Translations under genes and position numbers: made by a program
The notes under the pieces: model-generated
Seen by the model: the letters and a program-made list of their open reading frames with translations, nothing else
Database searches by the model: none
Told to the model about the DNA's origin: nothing
NCBI GenBank assembly: GCA_963751955.1
Contig: CAVVWM010000001.1
Span: 62,001 to 126,000 of the forward strand
DNA: 64,000 bases
DNA from: JABDIY01 sp963751955
GTDB lineage: Bacteria; Actinomycetota; Acidimicrobiia; Acidimicrobiales; SZUA-35
Direction of reading: 5' to 3'
Part shown: piece after piece, positions 27,166 to 36,916 of the stretch
Position numbering within the stretch: position 1 is the stretch's first letter
Layout of the letters: every line of letters begins with the position of its first letter

Positions 27166-28095
27166 TCAGTTTGCCGGACTCCAGTGCGCCTCTGACGCCA
27201 GCTCAGAAGCTAGCCATTGAAGCGTCTCCTCTACCGTCCGCATCAAACGTGTTGGCGTTCGGCCTCGAGGGAACGCTGTGCTGAGCACCCGTTCGATCCT
27301 TGGGTTCTCGATCTCGTCCGCTTGAACTTCGTTTCGTACCACCGGGCGCCGGACACCGGCATACGACATGATCGAGAACGCTCGGCCTTCTCGGATCAAT
27401 TCAACCAAAGCGTCTTGGGAGTCAACGTCGATGACGACAGTAGGTCGAAGACCAATGCTTGCAAACGCACGGTCGATTAGCTGGCGCAGGCCGGGTTGGA
27501 TTCCCGGAAGCGCCAAAGGCAGCTCCGCAACAGTTGCGAGATCGACGGGGCCGGTGCCCCTCAATCCGGGTGGTCCCACGAGGTGGAGTGACTCGGTTGC
27601 GAGCGCTCGCAACTCGAGACCCTCGTGGCGATGCGCACTCGACACCACGCCAACGTCGGCATCTCCCGCCGACAGCGCCAGCGGTATGTTGTTCGGATGC
27701 GCTCCCATCAAGCGCAACTCGACATCGGGGTGTTCGGTGGCAAAACGGTCGATTATTGGAAGAAACAGCGCATGGCCGGTGGTATCGGGCATCGCCAGGC
27801 AGATCCGGCCGTGGAGGTTTCCGTCGAGTGATCGGATTTCTTCCTCGACATCCTCGAGCTGTCGAAGGATCTCCGACGCCCGAAGCGCAAGCCGGGTCCC
27901 GGCGTCGGTAGGTGTAACACCACTACTGTCACGGTTGAAGAGCTGGACCCCGAGCTCACTCTCGATCTTGGCAAGCATGCGGCTGAGCGACGGCTGAGAT
28001 ATCGCCAATTGAATCGCCGCATGAGAGATGTTTTCTAGGTCGGCCACGGCAACGACGGCTCGTAGCTGCCTAGGGGAGAGGTTCGATCCCGGCAT
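27166..28095 (-). CDS. LysR-family transcriptional regulator
   Basis: A 309-residue LTTR. The N-terminal winged helix-turn-helix is clear (residues about 5-65; LSPRQLRAVVAVADLENISH, then AISQPSLSRMLAKIE and GVQLFNR). The C-terminal part is the periplasmic-binding-like effector domain. It is transcribed divergently from the DMGDH-like/MttB operon across a 110-bp spacer that contains a direct repeat, so it very likely controls that operon, perhaps in response to a methylated amine. The start at 28095 (MPGSNLSPRQL) fits the family. Confidence 0.9.
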   Translation of the reverse strand: MPGSNLSPRQLRAVVAVADLENISHAAIQLAISQPSLSRMLAKIESELGVQLFNRDSSGVTPTDAGTRLALRASEILRQLEDVEEEIRSLDGNLHGRICLAMPDTTGHALFLPIIDRFATEHPDVELRLMGAHPNNIPLALSAGDADVGVVSSAHRHEGLELRALATESLHLVGPPGLRGTGPVDLATVAELPLALPGIQPGLRQLIDRAFASIGLRPTVVIDVDSQDALVELIREGRAFSIMSYAGVRRPVVRNEVQADEIENPRIERVLSTAFPRGRTPTRLMRTVEETLQWLASELASEAHWSPAN

Positions 28096-28104
28096 ACAAC
28101 AAGG

Positions 28105-28140
28105 GTATAGCTGCCATTCGCTCCATGTGTATAGCGGCAT
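28105..28140. promoter_or_regulatory. Candidate LysR operator: direct repeat GTATAGC
   Basis: GTATAGCTGCCAT (28105-28117) and GTATAGCGGCAT (28129-28140) are spaced 24 bp start to start in the spacer between the LysR gene and the operon it faces. Each contains the A/T-rich ends typical of LTTR half-sites. Binding is inferred. Confidence 0.5.
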
Positions 28141-28205
28141 ATCGGCAGTTGACTTGCTACGGTTGGCGAGGAGAAGCGGTCCGAGGCTGTCACCGAGGGG
28201 ATTCG

Positions 28206-30652
28206 ATGGTTGTAACTGTTCCAGATCGTGCCCAGGTGGTGATCGTTGGTGGCGGCATTATCGGATGTTCGATCGCCTATCACCTCACGAGACGAGGCGT
28301 CACCGACGTACTGGTCCTGGAGCAGGGACAGCTCACTGGCGGGACCACTTGGCACGCCGCTGGCCTTGTCAGCCAGCTCAAGTCCTCGCACAGCCTCACC
28401 AAGCTGGCCGAATACTCAGCTCGTCTGTTCGAAGACCTCGAGGCTGAGACCGGGCAGGCAACCGGCTATCGGACTCCTGGTTCGATTTCGGTGGCCTCCG
28501 ACACCGAACGCTGGGAAGAACTGTTGCGCGGCATGTCGATGGCCAAGACGGTCGGTGTCGAGATCCGGAAGCTCGAACTGGATGAAGCCAAGGAGATGCA
28601 ACCGCTCCTCAACATCGACGACCTTGTTGGTGCGCTCTACATTCCCAAGGATGGTCAGACCTCGCCCGTGGACACAACGATCGCCCTCTCCAAAGGCGCC
28701 AAGGCAAAGGGGGCCAGGGTCATCGAAGGTGTCGCAGTTACCGACCTGACCAAAGAAGGTGACCGCATCACCGGTGTCACAACCGAAAAGGGACACATCG
28801 AGGCCCAAACCGTCGTGCTCGCCGGCGGCATGTGGACCCGGCAACTCGCTGAAACCGCCGGCATACGTGTGCCACTCCAGGCGTGTGAACATTTCTATGT
28901 CGTCACCGAGCCGATCGCTGAAGTGACACCCAACATGCCCACCGTTCGTGACCCCACGAACTACACCTACTTCAAGGAGGAAACCGGCAAGATCATGGCT
29001 GGTTTCTTCGAACCACGCGGCAAGATCTGGAACCTGGACCACATTCCCCGGGACTTCATGTTCGGCACACTGCCCGAAGATTGGGAGCACGTTGGTCCGA
29101 TCTTTGAGCGGGCGATTCATCGAATGCCCAAGCTGGGCGAGGTGGGACTCCAACTGTTCTTCAACGGACCTGAGGCGTTCACCCCCGACGGCGTGTACTA
29201 CCTCGGCGAGTCCAATGAGGTGGATGGCTGCTATGTAGCGGCCGGGTTCAACTCGGTTGGGATCCAAAGCGCCGGGGGAGCGGGGTGGGTGCTGGCCGAC
29301 TGGATCATCGATGGGCATCCCCCCGTTGACTTGTCAGCGGTCGACATCCGTCGCACGTTCGCGTTCCAGAACAAGCCCGAGTTCCTCGAGAAGCGAATTT
29401 CAGAAAGCCTGGGTTTGTTGTACGCAATGCACTGGCCATTTCGGCAGTACGAGAGCGCCCGAGACCAGCGCGTATCGCCACTGCATGAACGGTTCGCTCA
29501 GGCCGGTGCCGTATTCGGTGAGGTGGCAGGATGGGAGCGCCCCAACTGGATAGTTGGTAACGGCGAGAAGCCAGCGTATGAGTACAGCTGGGGCAAGCAG
29601 AACTGGTTCGACGCCAGCGGTCGAGAGTGTGAGGCGGTACGCAACGCCGTCGGCCTGTTTGATCAGACCTCGTTTGCCAACTTCGAAGTCGCTGGGCCCG
29701 AAGCGATGAAGATGCTCAACTGGATGAGCTGCAACGAGGTAGACGTTCCTGTCGGTAAGGCCGTGTACACCCAGTGGCTCAACGATCGGGGTGGTATCGA
29801 GGCCGACCTTTCTGTGACCCGTCGAGGTGAGAACCGGTACCTCGTAGTCACCGGGGCTGCGGTCGCCAACCGCGACTGGCACTGGCTGCGCCGCACCGCC
29901 CGTGACTATGACGTTCAGATCACCGACCGTAGCGACGAGACCGCCATGATCGGTCTCATGGGACCCAGCAGTCGAGCGGTGTTGAGCCAGCTCACCGATC
30001 AGAACCTCACCAATGATGGCTTCCCGTTCGGAACGTCCATGAAGATGAACGTCGCCGGAATCGACGTGTTCGCCATTCGTATGACCTATGTGGGCGAGCT
30101 TGGTTGGGAGCTCTATATCGCCAACCATGATGCGGTTGCCCTTCACGATGCTCTTGTGGAGGCAGGCCAGGATCACGGTCTCAAGCACGCCGGTTATCAC
30201 GCCATGAACACGCTTCGTTTGGAGTCGGGCTACCGCCACTGGGGGCACGACATCACCGATGAGGACACACCGATAGAAGCAGGTCTTGGCTTCACGTGTG
30301 CCTATGACAAGCTGGGTGGGTTCCGAGGAATGGATGCTCTCCTTTGCAGAAGGCCGAGCCGGTTCGAACCAAACGGCTGATCCAATTCCGCCTGGAAGAC
30401 ACCGAGCGGCTGCTCTACCACGACGAACCGATCATTCGAGACGGAGAGGTAGTCGGCCGCACAACCGGTGGCATGTTCAGCTATGTGGAGGGCAGGGCCC
30501 TGGCGATGGGTTATGTCAACCATGCGGACGGTGTCACCAAAGAATGGCTCGACAGCGGACACTTCGAAATAGAGGTGGCCACCGTGCCGATCACAGCTAC
30601 TCCCTCAATCCGTTCGTTCTATGACCCGCGCAATGAGCGCGTCAAGGTCTGA
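28206..30652 (+). CDS. Dimethylglycine/sarcosine dehydrogenase-like protein 1 (one frameshift near 30342)
   Basis: A two-domain FAD/folate enzyme of the DMGDH family, about 815 residues after repair. The N-terminal DAO-type domain has the FAD motif VVIVGGGIIGCS (from residue 11) and TWHAAGL, whose H50 matches the residue that holds FAD covalently in DMGDH. The C-terminal half is a GcvT-type aminomethyltransferase domain (GLMGPSSRAVLSQLT, YVGELGWELY, MNTLRLESGYRHWG). Such enzymes demethylate N-methyl amines to methylene-tetrahydrofolate. The frame in use ends at 30380, but after GMDALL the frame shifted by one base resumes with LQKAEPVRTKRLIQFRLEDT and runs to 30652, the expected C-terminus. 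A single deleted base in the CTCCTTTG run fits. GAGGGG precedes the ATG at 28206. Confidence 0.85.
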
Positions 30653-30676
30653 TCCGCCAACAGGAGCACATCAGCA

Positions 30677-33096
30677 ATGCAAGAAGAAGCCCAAGTTGTC
30701 ATCATCGGCGCCGGAGCAATGGGCGCGGGGTTGTTCTACCACCTCGCCCACGAAGGCTGGACCGACACCCTGTTGATCGAGAAGGGCGAGCTGTCGTCGG
30801 GTTCCACCTGGCACGCGGCCGGACTCATTCCCCACTTCATCGGAAGCCTCAACATGGCCAAGAATCACAAGGTGGCCGCCGACCTTTATCCAGCGCTCGA
30901 AGCCGAGACCGGAATGAGTGGCGGCTGGCATCCGACCGGAGCGATTCGCCTTGCGCTCAGTCAAGACCAGGTCGACTGGTTCAAGTACGTCCATGGGATA
31001 ATGGAACTGGTGGACAACGAGAGTCATCTGCTTGAACCCAAGCAGATACTCGAGCACTGGCCCTTCATGGATGTCTCCGACGTCAAGATGGGCTTCCATA
31101 CTCCCAACGATGGTTGGGCCGACCCGTCCATGTCGTCGGCCGCGATGGTTGCCGGCGGTCGCCAGCTCGGTGCGACGGTCCACAGACACACTCTCGTCAC
31201 CGCTACCAACCAACTGCCCGACGGTAGGTGGGAAGTCATCACCGACAAGGGCCGAGTGGTATGTGATCACCTGGTGAACGCCGCTGGTTGTTATGCCCCG
31301 CAGGTGGGGGCCATGGCCGGAATCGACGTGCCGATTGTGTCGGTCATCCACCAGTACCTGATTACCGAACCGATGAAGGAGATCACCGACCTCGGAACGT
31401 TCCAGCCGCCGATCGTTCGTGACCCGCGCGCCTCGGCCTACTACCGGCGTGAGATAAATAGCCTCCTGGTCGGTCCATACGAACGAGAGAATGCTCAGAC
31501 CTACGGAATCGACGGGATCGATTGGGACAAACATTTCTACCTGACCCCTCCCGATCTCGATCAGTTGATGCCGTGGCTCATCGAGGCCGGCAACCGGATA
31601 CCCGCCTTCCAGGAAGCGGGTATCAAGACCGTGATCTCCGGGCCGATCACTCACACGCCCGACAGTGGGTTCCTCATGGGGCCTGCGCCCGGCCACAACA
31701 ACTACTGGCATTGCTCGGGAGCGTCGATCGGAGTGACCCAAGGTCCCGGTGCCGGCAAACATCTTGCCCAATGGATCGTGCACGGCCAAACCGAGGTCAA
31801 CGTGGCGGAAATGGATCCTCGTCGTTTTGGCGACCACGCTGGTCCGAAGGGCCGCTACGCAATCGACAAGGCAATCGACGAGTTCCACGAAATGTATGCA
31901 ACCCGGCTGCCAGGCGAGCAACGATTCGCAGGTCGTCCACAAAAGGTCGACTCGATCTATGACCGACTCGATGCCAGGGAAGCGCAGTGGCAGGAGATCT
32001 TTGGTTGGGAACGTCCGCAATACTTCGGTGAACCCGAAGCCCACAGTTTCCGTCGCTCGAACGCATTCGACATCGTCGCCGCCGAGGTCGCCGGAACTCG
32101 CGCCAACGCAGGCATGGCCGACCTCAGCGCCTTCGCCAAGTTCGAAGTCAAGGGAGCTGATGCCGGAAGTTTCCTCGAACGTATGGCGGCCAACAAGATG
32201 CCGGTGAAGCCTGGGGAATACGGCTAACCCACTTCCTTACATCGCTGGGCGGCATCGAAGCGGAGATGACCGTCACCAAACTGGCCGAGGATCGCTACTA
32301 CCTCAATTCGGGCATCACGGCAGAATTCCACGATCGTGATTGGCTGGTCGATCACATAACCAACGATGAAGATGTCACCTTGGTCGACGTGACCGAGGAC
32401 AAAGGTATTCTCGCCATCGCAGGGCCCAAGAGCCGCGAGATCCTTTCGCGACTCACGGATGCGGACCTTGGGAATGAATCGTTCCGTTGGCTCACCGGCA
32501 AAGAAATCGCGGTCGCCGGCGTACCTGTGATTGCTCTGCGAGTGAGTTACGTTGGCGAACTTGGATGGGAGCTGCACTGCCCGATGGAACAGATGCCCAA
32601 GCTCTACGATGCACTGGTCGAGGTCGGTGAGCCGATGGGCATGGTTCACTATGGCGCCTATGCGATGAACTGCATGCGGATCGAGAAGGCCTACAAGGCG
32701 ATGGGCTCTGAGCTGACAACCGAAATCACCCCGGTTGAAGCGGACCTGGGTCGGTTCGTCAACTACGACATCGATTTCCAGGGCAGGGAGGCTGCCCAGA
32801 AACGGCTGGCCATGGGGGACGACATCGAGATGATCCTCGTTTACTGCTCGGTCGATGCCACCGACAACGACCCACGAGGCAACGAACCGGTCTATTGCAA
32901 CGGCGAACGGGTTGGGCTCACAACCTCAGGCACGTACGGCCACAGTGTCGGCACCAGCCTGGCGTTCGCCTACGTCGACCCCACCTGCAAGGCACCAGGT
33001 ACTGATCTTCAGATCAAGATGATGGGGGAGATGCGCCCGGCAAAGATTCTGGCAGACCCGGCATACGACCCGGCTAACGAGAAGCCGCGAGCATAA
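30677..33096 (+). CDS. Dimethylglycine/sarcosine dehydrogenase-like protein 2 (one frameshift near 32220)
   Basis: A paralogue of the preceding gene, about 806 residues after repair. FAD motif VVIIGAGAMGAG (from residue 7) and GSTWHAAGL with H46; DMGDH-like stretches include YYRREINSLLVGPYE and SGPITHTPDSGFLMGP. The GcvT domain starts near residue 480. The first frame stops at 32227 after KPGEYG; reading CGG CTA ACC CAC from 32221 in another frame gives RLTHFLTSLGGIEAEMTVTK, the exact continuation, so one base (probably a C in TACCGG) is missing. Its closer likeness to mammalian DMGDH suggests it acts on dimethylglycine or a relative, with paralogue 1 handling a different methylation state; this is inference. 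It starts 24 bp after paralogue 1. Confidence 0.85.
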
Positions 33097-33137
33097 GGAA
33101 CCACGATGGCACGACGTTCAGGAGGAGAGCCGCACGC

Positions 33138-34642
33138 GTGGCGCTGCGCGAGGCACCGCTGGCCGAAGATGCACGGGCGGTCTGGCCCGGCATTGAGGGC
33201 GGCAAGTTCAAGCCGCTCACAGATAAGGAGTGCGGCGAGGTATTCGAGGCTGCGCTGACCATGCTCGAGGACATCGGCATGGGGCAGGCCACCCCAGAGT
33301 TCATCGAAATCGTCACCGCCGCCGGTGGTCGCATGGACGAACACGAGCGTCTTCGGTTCCCACGCGACCTCGTAAAGCGGTGTATGGATCTCGCGGCCAA
33401 GGAATTCACGCTCCACGGTTTCAACGATGACGAGGGTGTTGAACTTGGTGGCAGCAGGGTTCACTTCAGCACCGCAGGTGCTGCAGTGTTGATGCTGGAG
33501 CACGAAACCGAACGCTTTCGGCACAGCACCATTCAGGACGTGTACGACTGTGCCCGTCTCGGTGACACGCTCGACAACATCCACATGTTCGTTCGAACGG
33601 TGGTTGCTCGCGACATGGAGCTCTCGCGAGACGTCGATATCAATACCGCTTACGCCACCATGATGGGGACCTCAAAGCCTCAGGGAACCTCGATGTTCGA
33701 ACCCGGCCATGTGCATGAGATCGCGGCCATGTACGACATGGCGCTTGGCGGTGAAGGGGAGTTTCGCAGACGTCCGTTCTGCATGGCCAACAACACCTTT
33801 GTGGTGCCCCCGCTGCGATTCGCTCACGACTCAGCGTTGTGTATGGCCGAACAGGCTCGGGTCGGCATGCCGATCAACCTTCTGTCGGCCGGGCAGGCCG
33901 GGGCCACGTCGCCGGCGGCACTGGCCGGGTCGTTGGTGCAGGCCTTGGCGGAGTGCCTGGCAGCACTGACGTGTGTAAACCTCATCGCACCCGGCCATCC
34001 GTGCATCATGGGTTTGTGGCCGTTCGTCTCCGATCTCCGCACCGGCGCTATGAGCGGGGGGAGTGGAGAGGAAGCGATCCTGAATGCGGCAGCAGCTCAG
34101 GTGTCCGGTAGCTACTTGGGTCTGCCCACCGGGGTGGCGGCGGGCATGGCCGACTCCAAGTTGCCCGACAATCAAGCGGGACACGAGAAGGCGTTGGCAA
34201 TCTCTCTCGCGGCCAATGCCGGTGCGAACGTCGTGTATGAGTCGGCGGGATGCTTGCCAGCCTCATGGCGTGCTCGCTCGAGGCCATGGTGATCGACAAC
34301 GACATGCTCGGGGCCATCAACCGCACGGTCCGCGGCATCGACATCAACCCCGACAGCCTCTCCACCGAGACTATGCGTGACGTCGTGTTCGGCGCCGGCC
34401 ATTTCCTTGGCCACGAGCAAACCCTGTCGAGAATGCAGAGCGAGTACACGTATCCGCTCGTGGGTGACCGCAACAGCCCGGACGACTGGGTGGATGCCGG
34501 TGCCAAGAACGTCAAAGAAGTGGCTCATGAGTATGTGACCCGCACCTTGGCCAGCCACTGGCCCGATCATGTCCCTGCAGAAAACGACGCCAAGATCAGA
34601 GCCGCTTTCGACAACATCGCTCTGAGCCCGGGGCGAACTTAG
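33138..34642 (+). CDS. Trimethylamine methyltransferase (MttB) family protein without pyrrolysine (one frameshift near 34247)
   Basis: A TIM-barrel corrinoid-dependent methyltransferase-family protein, about 501 residues after repair. Typical segments: GGKFKPLTDKE, EDIGMGQATPEFIEI, RVHFSTAGAAV, NLLSAGQAGATSPAALAG and SLVQALAECLAAL. There is no in-frame amber codon, so it belongs to the non-pyrrolysine branch, which includes the glycine betaine methyltransferase MtgB. The first frame ends at 34292; from 34250 another frame gives MLASLMACSLEAMVIDNDML and runs to 34642, the family C-terminus. One G missing from GGGG fits. The GTG at 33138 follows AGGAGGAG, but an ATG at 33106 (MARRSGG, family-like) would join with one further missing base, so the start is uncertain. 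It probably forms an operon with the DMGDH-like pair. Confidence 0.82.
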
Positions 34643-35058
34643 GTTTCCGCCGCTGCCTTGATCGCCTGATTCTCCATTTCAAGGGAACTCTCGGCCTTCA
34701 ATTTCATGGCCCGCTCAACGAGGCTTGACCCCAGACCTGTGACCTCGAGGCTCAGGACACTGTTGCAGCCCTTCTTCTGTCGCTTCAGATGGTGGGTTGC
34801 GGTGAGTGTGGACAATCCGAGTTTGCGCTTCCACGCGAAGACGAATCGCTTCGGATCAACGTCGGTCACCGTCCAAACCGCTGCCATCAGATCGGGTTGC
34901 CACAACTTGAACTGATCCCCGACCGCAAGTTCTCCGGGCGTGAGACGCCCAACTCGCTCGATGGTGGGCGTCACCTCAGGCAGCCTGTCGATGTCGGTAG
35001 TGATCTCCCACACCCTCTGGATGGGCGCATTGATCTTGATCGTGTGAGAGATGGTCAC
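34639..35058 (-). CDS. SRPBCC (START-like) family protein
   Basis: A 139-residue helix-grip protein of the polyketide cyclase/dehydrase-like SRPBCC family: SHTIKINAPIQRVWEITTDI at the start, a W-x-x-D-L core, alternating strands, and a long C-terminal helix (SSLVERAMKLKAESSLEMEN). The family binds hydrophobic ligands in a central cavity; the ligand is unknown. Its stop codon shares TTAG (34639-34642) with the stop of the converging MttB gene. Confidence 0.82.
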   Translation of the reverse strand: MTISHTIKINAPIQRVWEITTDIDRLPEVTPTIERVGRLTPGELAVGDQFKLWQPDLMAAVWTVTDVDPKRFVFAWKRKLGLSTLTATHHLKRQKKGCNSVLSLEVTGLGSSLVERAMKLKAESSLEMENQAIKAAAET

Positions 35059-35293
35059 GGTCCCAATCCTATGGATGAAAACCCACCTAGGGGAGGCTCC
35101 AAGAACGCCAGCAAACGATTCCGATTCATCAACATGGCTCAGGCGACGACGGGTTCAACGCTAGTACCGGAACCGACAGTGGCAACGCAGGCGAGTTCGC
35201 CGATACCTGCTACTGATAGGAAATTCCCGCTAGCCGAGAACGAGTTGCTCCGTAGCAGGGCGTCGGGATCCGCAGGTCCCTACCCTGGTCGAC

Positions 35294-36703
35294 ATGGCAC
35301 TCGTCAACGACCCCCAGACCACCTCCGAAGCGTCCGACTCGGTGGCGTCGACGGTGCGTTCGGTCCGCGCCTGTTTCGAGGCCGGCACCACCCAATCACT
35401 CGACTGGCGGGAGGCACAGCTCGATGGCCTGATCCGCTTCGTCGATGAACACACCGACGACCTCATCGCCGCGCTGAACGTGGATCTGGGCCGGCCAGCG
35501 GTCGAGGCCTGGGTGGGCGACATCGGTCCGTCGTTGGCCGAGGGCAAGTACATGAAGAAGAACTTCAGGAAGTGGGCCCGACCGAGAAAGACCAAAGTGC
35601 CCCTGGCCGCCCAGCCGGGACGGGCCGAACTCATCCCCGAACCGTTGGGTGTGGCGCTGATCATCGCCCCGTGGAACTACCCGGTCAACCTCATGCTCCT
35701 GCCGATCATGGCCGCCTTCGCGGCCGGGAATGCGGTGGTGGCCAAACCCTCGGAGCTGTCGCCGGCAACGTCGGAGCTGATCGCCCGAAACCTGCCCAAG
35801 TACCTCGACGACAATGCGTTCGCGATCGTCGAGGGGGGCCCTGAAGTAGCCACGGCACTGCTGCAGGAACGCTTCGACCACATCTTCTTCACCGGTTCGA
35901 CCCACGTCGGCCGGATCGTGATGGAAGCCGCAGCCAAGAATCTGACACCGGTCACCCTGGAATTGGGTGGCAAGTCGCCGTGTTATGTCGCCGATGACGT
36001 CGACGTCCAAGTGGCTGCCAACCGCATCGCCTGGGGCAAGGGTGTCAACGCCGGACAGACCTGTATAGCGCCGGACTACGTGTTGGTGTCGGAGGGGCGC
36101 AGGGACGAACTGGTTGCCGCAATAGGGGCAGCGTGGAACCGGTTCTACGGAGAGGATCACTCTTCGACCTCGGACTTCGGTCGTATCGTCAGCGACCGCC
36201 ACCAGCAGCGACTGGCCGGCCTGCTCGAGGGCCAGAACGTCGTCTTCGGCGGCGAGAGCGACCGCGACACGAGATACATGGCGCCTACGATCGTCGTCGA
36301 CCCGGACCTCGAGTCGTCGCTCATGACAGAGGAGATCTTCGGCCCGATCCTGCCGGTGGTTACGGTGGTCGACACCGAGGACGCGATCCGGTTCATCAAC
36401 GCCAGACCCAAGCCCCTCGCCCTGTACGTCTTCAGTGACGATGACGACCTTGTGCAGGGAATGCTGGACCGGACCAGTTCGGGAGGGGCGTGCGTCAACC
36501 ACACGCTCTACCACTTCTCACCGCCCGAGCTCTCCTTCGGTGGCGTGGGTGCCTCGGGGATTGGGATCTATCACGGTCAGAGCGGATTCGACACCTTCTC
36601 CAACCTGAGGGGTGTGCTCCGGAAACCGAGCCGGTTGGAGCACAGCCTGGGGTACCCGCCGTACAGTTCGCTCAAGGAGCGGATCGTGCGTCGCCTGCTC
36701 TGA
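35294..36703 (+). CDS. Aldehyde dehydrogenase (class 3-like)
   Basis: A 469-residue NAD(P)-dependent aldehyde dehydrogenase. Visible motifs: APWNYPVNLMLLP (cofactor), FFTGSTHVG, the general base Glu in LELGGKSPCY (about residue 222), and the nucleophile Cys in GVNAGQTCIAPDY (about residue 257). The short length and the C-terminal tail after SGFDTFSNLRGVL place it in the class 3 / fatty aldehyde branch rather than among betaine aldehyde dehydrogenases. It could still serve the nearby choline-dehydrogenase-like enzyme, but fatty or aromatic aldehydes fit the subfamily better. Confidence 0.9.
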   Translation: MALVNDPQTTSEASDSVASTVRSVRACFEAGTTQSLDWREAQLDGLIRFVDEHTDDLIAALNVDLGRPAVEAWVGDIGPSLAEGKYMKKNFRKWARPRKTKVPLAAQPGRAELIPEPLGVALIIAPWNYPVNLMLLPIMAAFAAGNAVVAKPSELSPATSELIARNLPKYLDDNAFAIVEGGPEVATALLQERFDHIFFTGSTHVGRIVMEAAAKNLTPVTLELGGKSPCYVADDVDVQVAANRIAWGKGVNAGQTCIAPDYVLVSEGRRDELVAAIGAAWNRFYGEDHSSTSDFGRIVSDRHQQRLAGLLEGQNVVFGGESDRDTRYMAPTIVVDPDLESSLMTEEIFGPILPVVTVVDTEDAIRFINARPKPLALYVFSDDDDLVQGMLDRTSSGGACVNHTLYHFSPPELSFGGVGASGIGIYHGQSGFDTFSNLRGVLRKPSRLEHSLGYPPYSSLKERIVRRLL

Positions 36704-36916
36704 ACCTGGCTCTCGAGGTCCCAAGCTGACCTGCTGGGGCGGGACGTGTCGGTCAGCCTCCGACGGGGAGAGTGTGGGTTGAGCTTGTCGAGCGTGCGAA
36801 TTGCCCGAGACGCACGTGATTCTCACCCGCAGATGAAGCAGGATCGCTCAGCCCGTAATAGTCCGACCTGATTCGACGGCTGCGATTCATCTTCTCATGT
36901 TGGTCGCCGATTGTTG

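Noticed and set aside
30671..32044. Long minus-strand open frame (457 codons) opposite DMGDH-like protein 2
   Set aside because: It is antisense to a gene with clear FAD and GcvT motifs, and its protein has no recognisable domain; long shadow frames are common at this base composition.
33138..34642. Pyrrolysine (amber read-through) as the reason for the broken MttB gene
   Set aside because: The two parts lie in different frames and no in-frame TAG separates them. A frameshift in a G run explains the break.
35396..36514. Minus-strand open frame of 372 codons opposite the aldehyde dehydrogenase
   Set aside because: Shadow of a strongly recognised gene; rich in Arg, Gly and Val with no domain.
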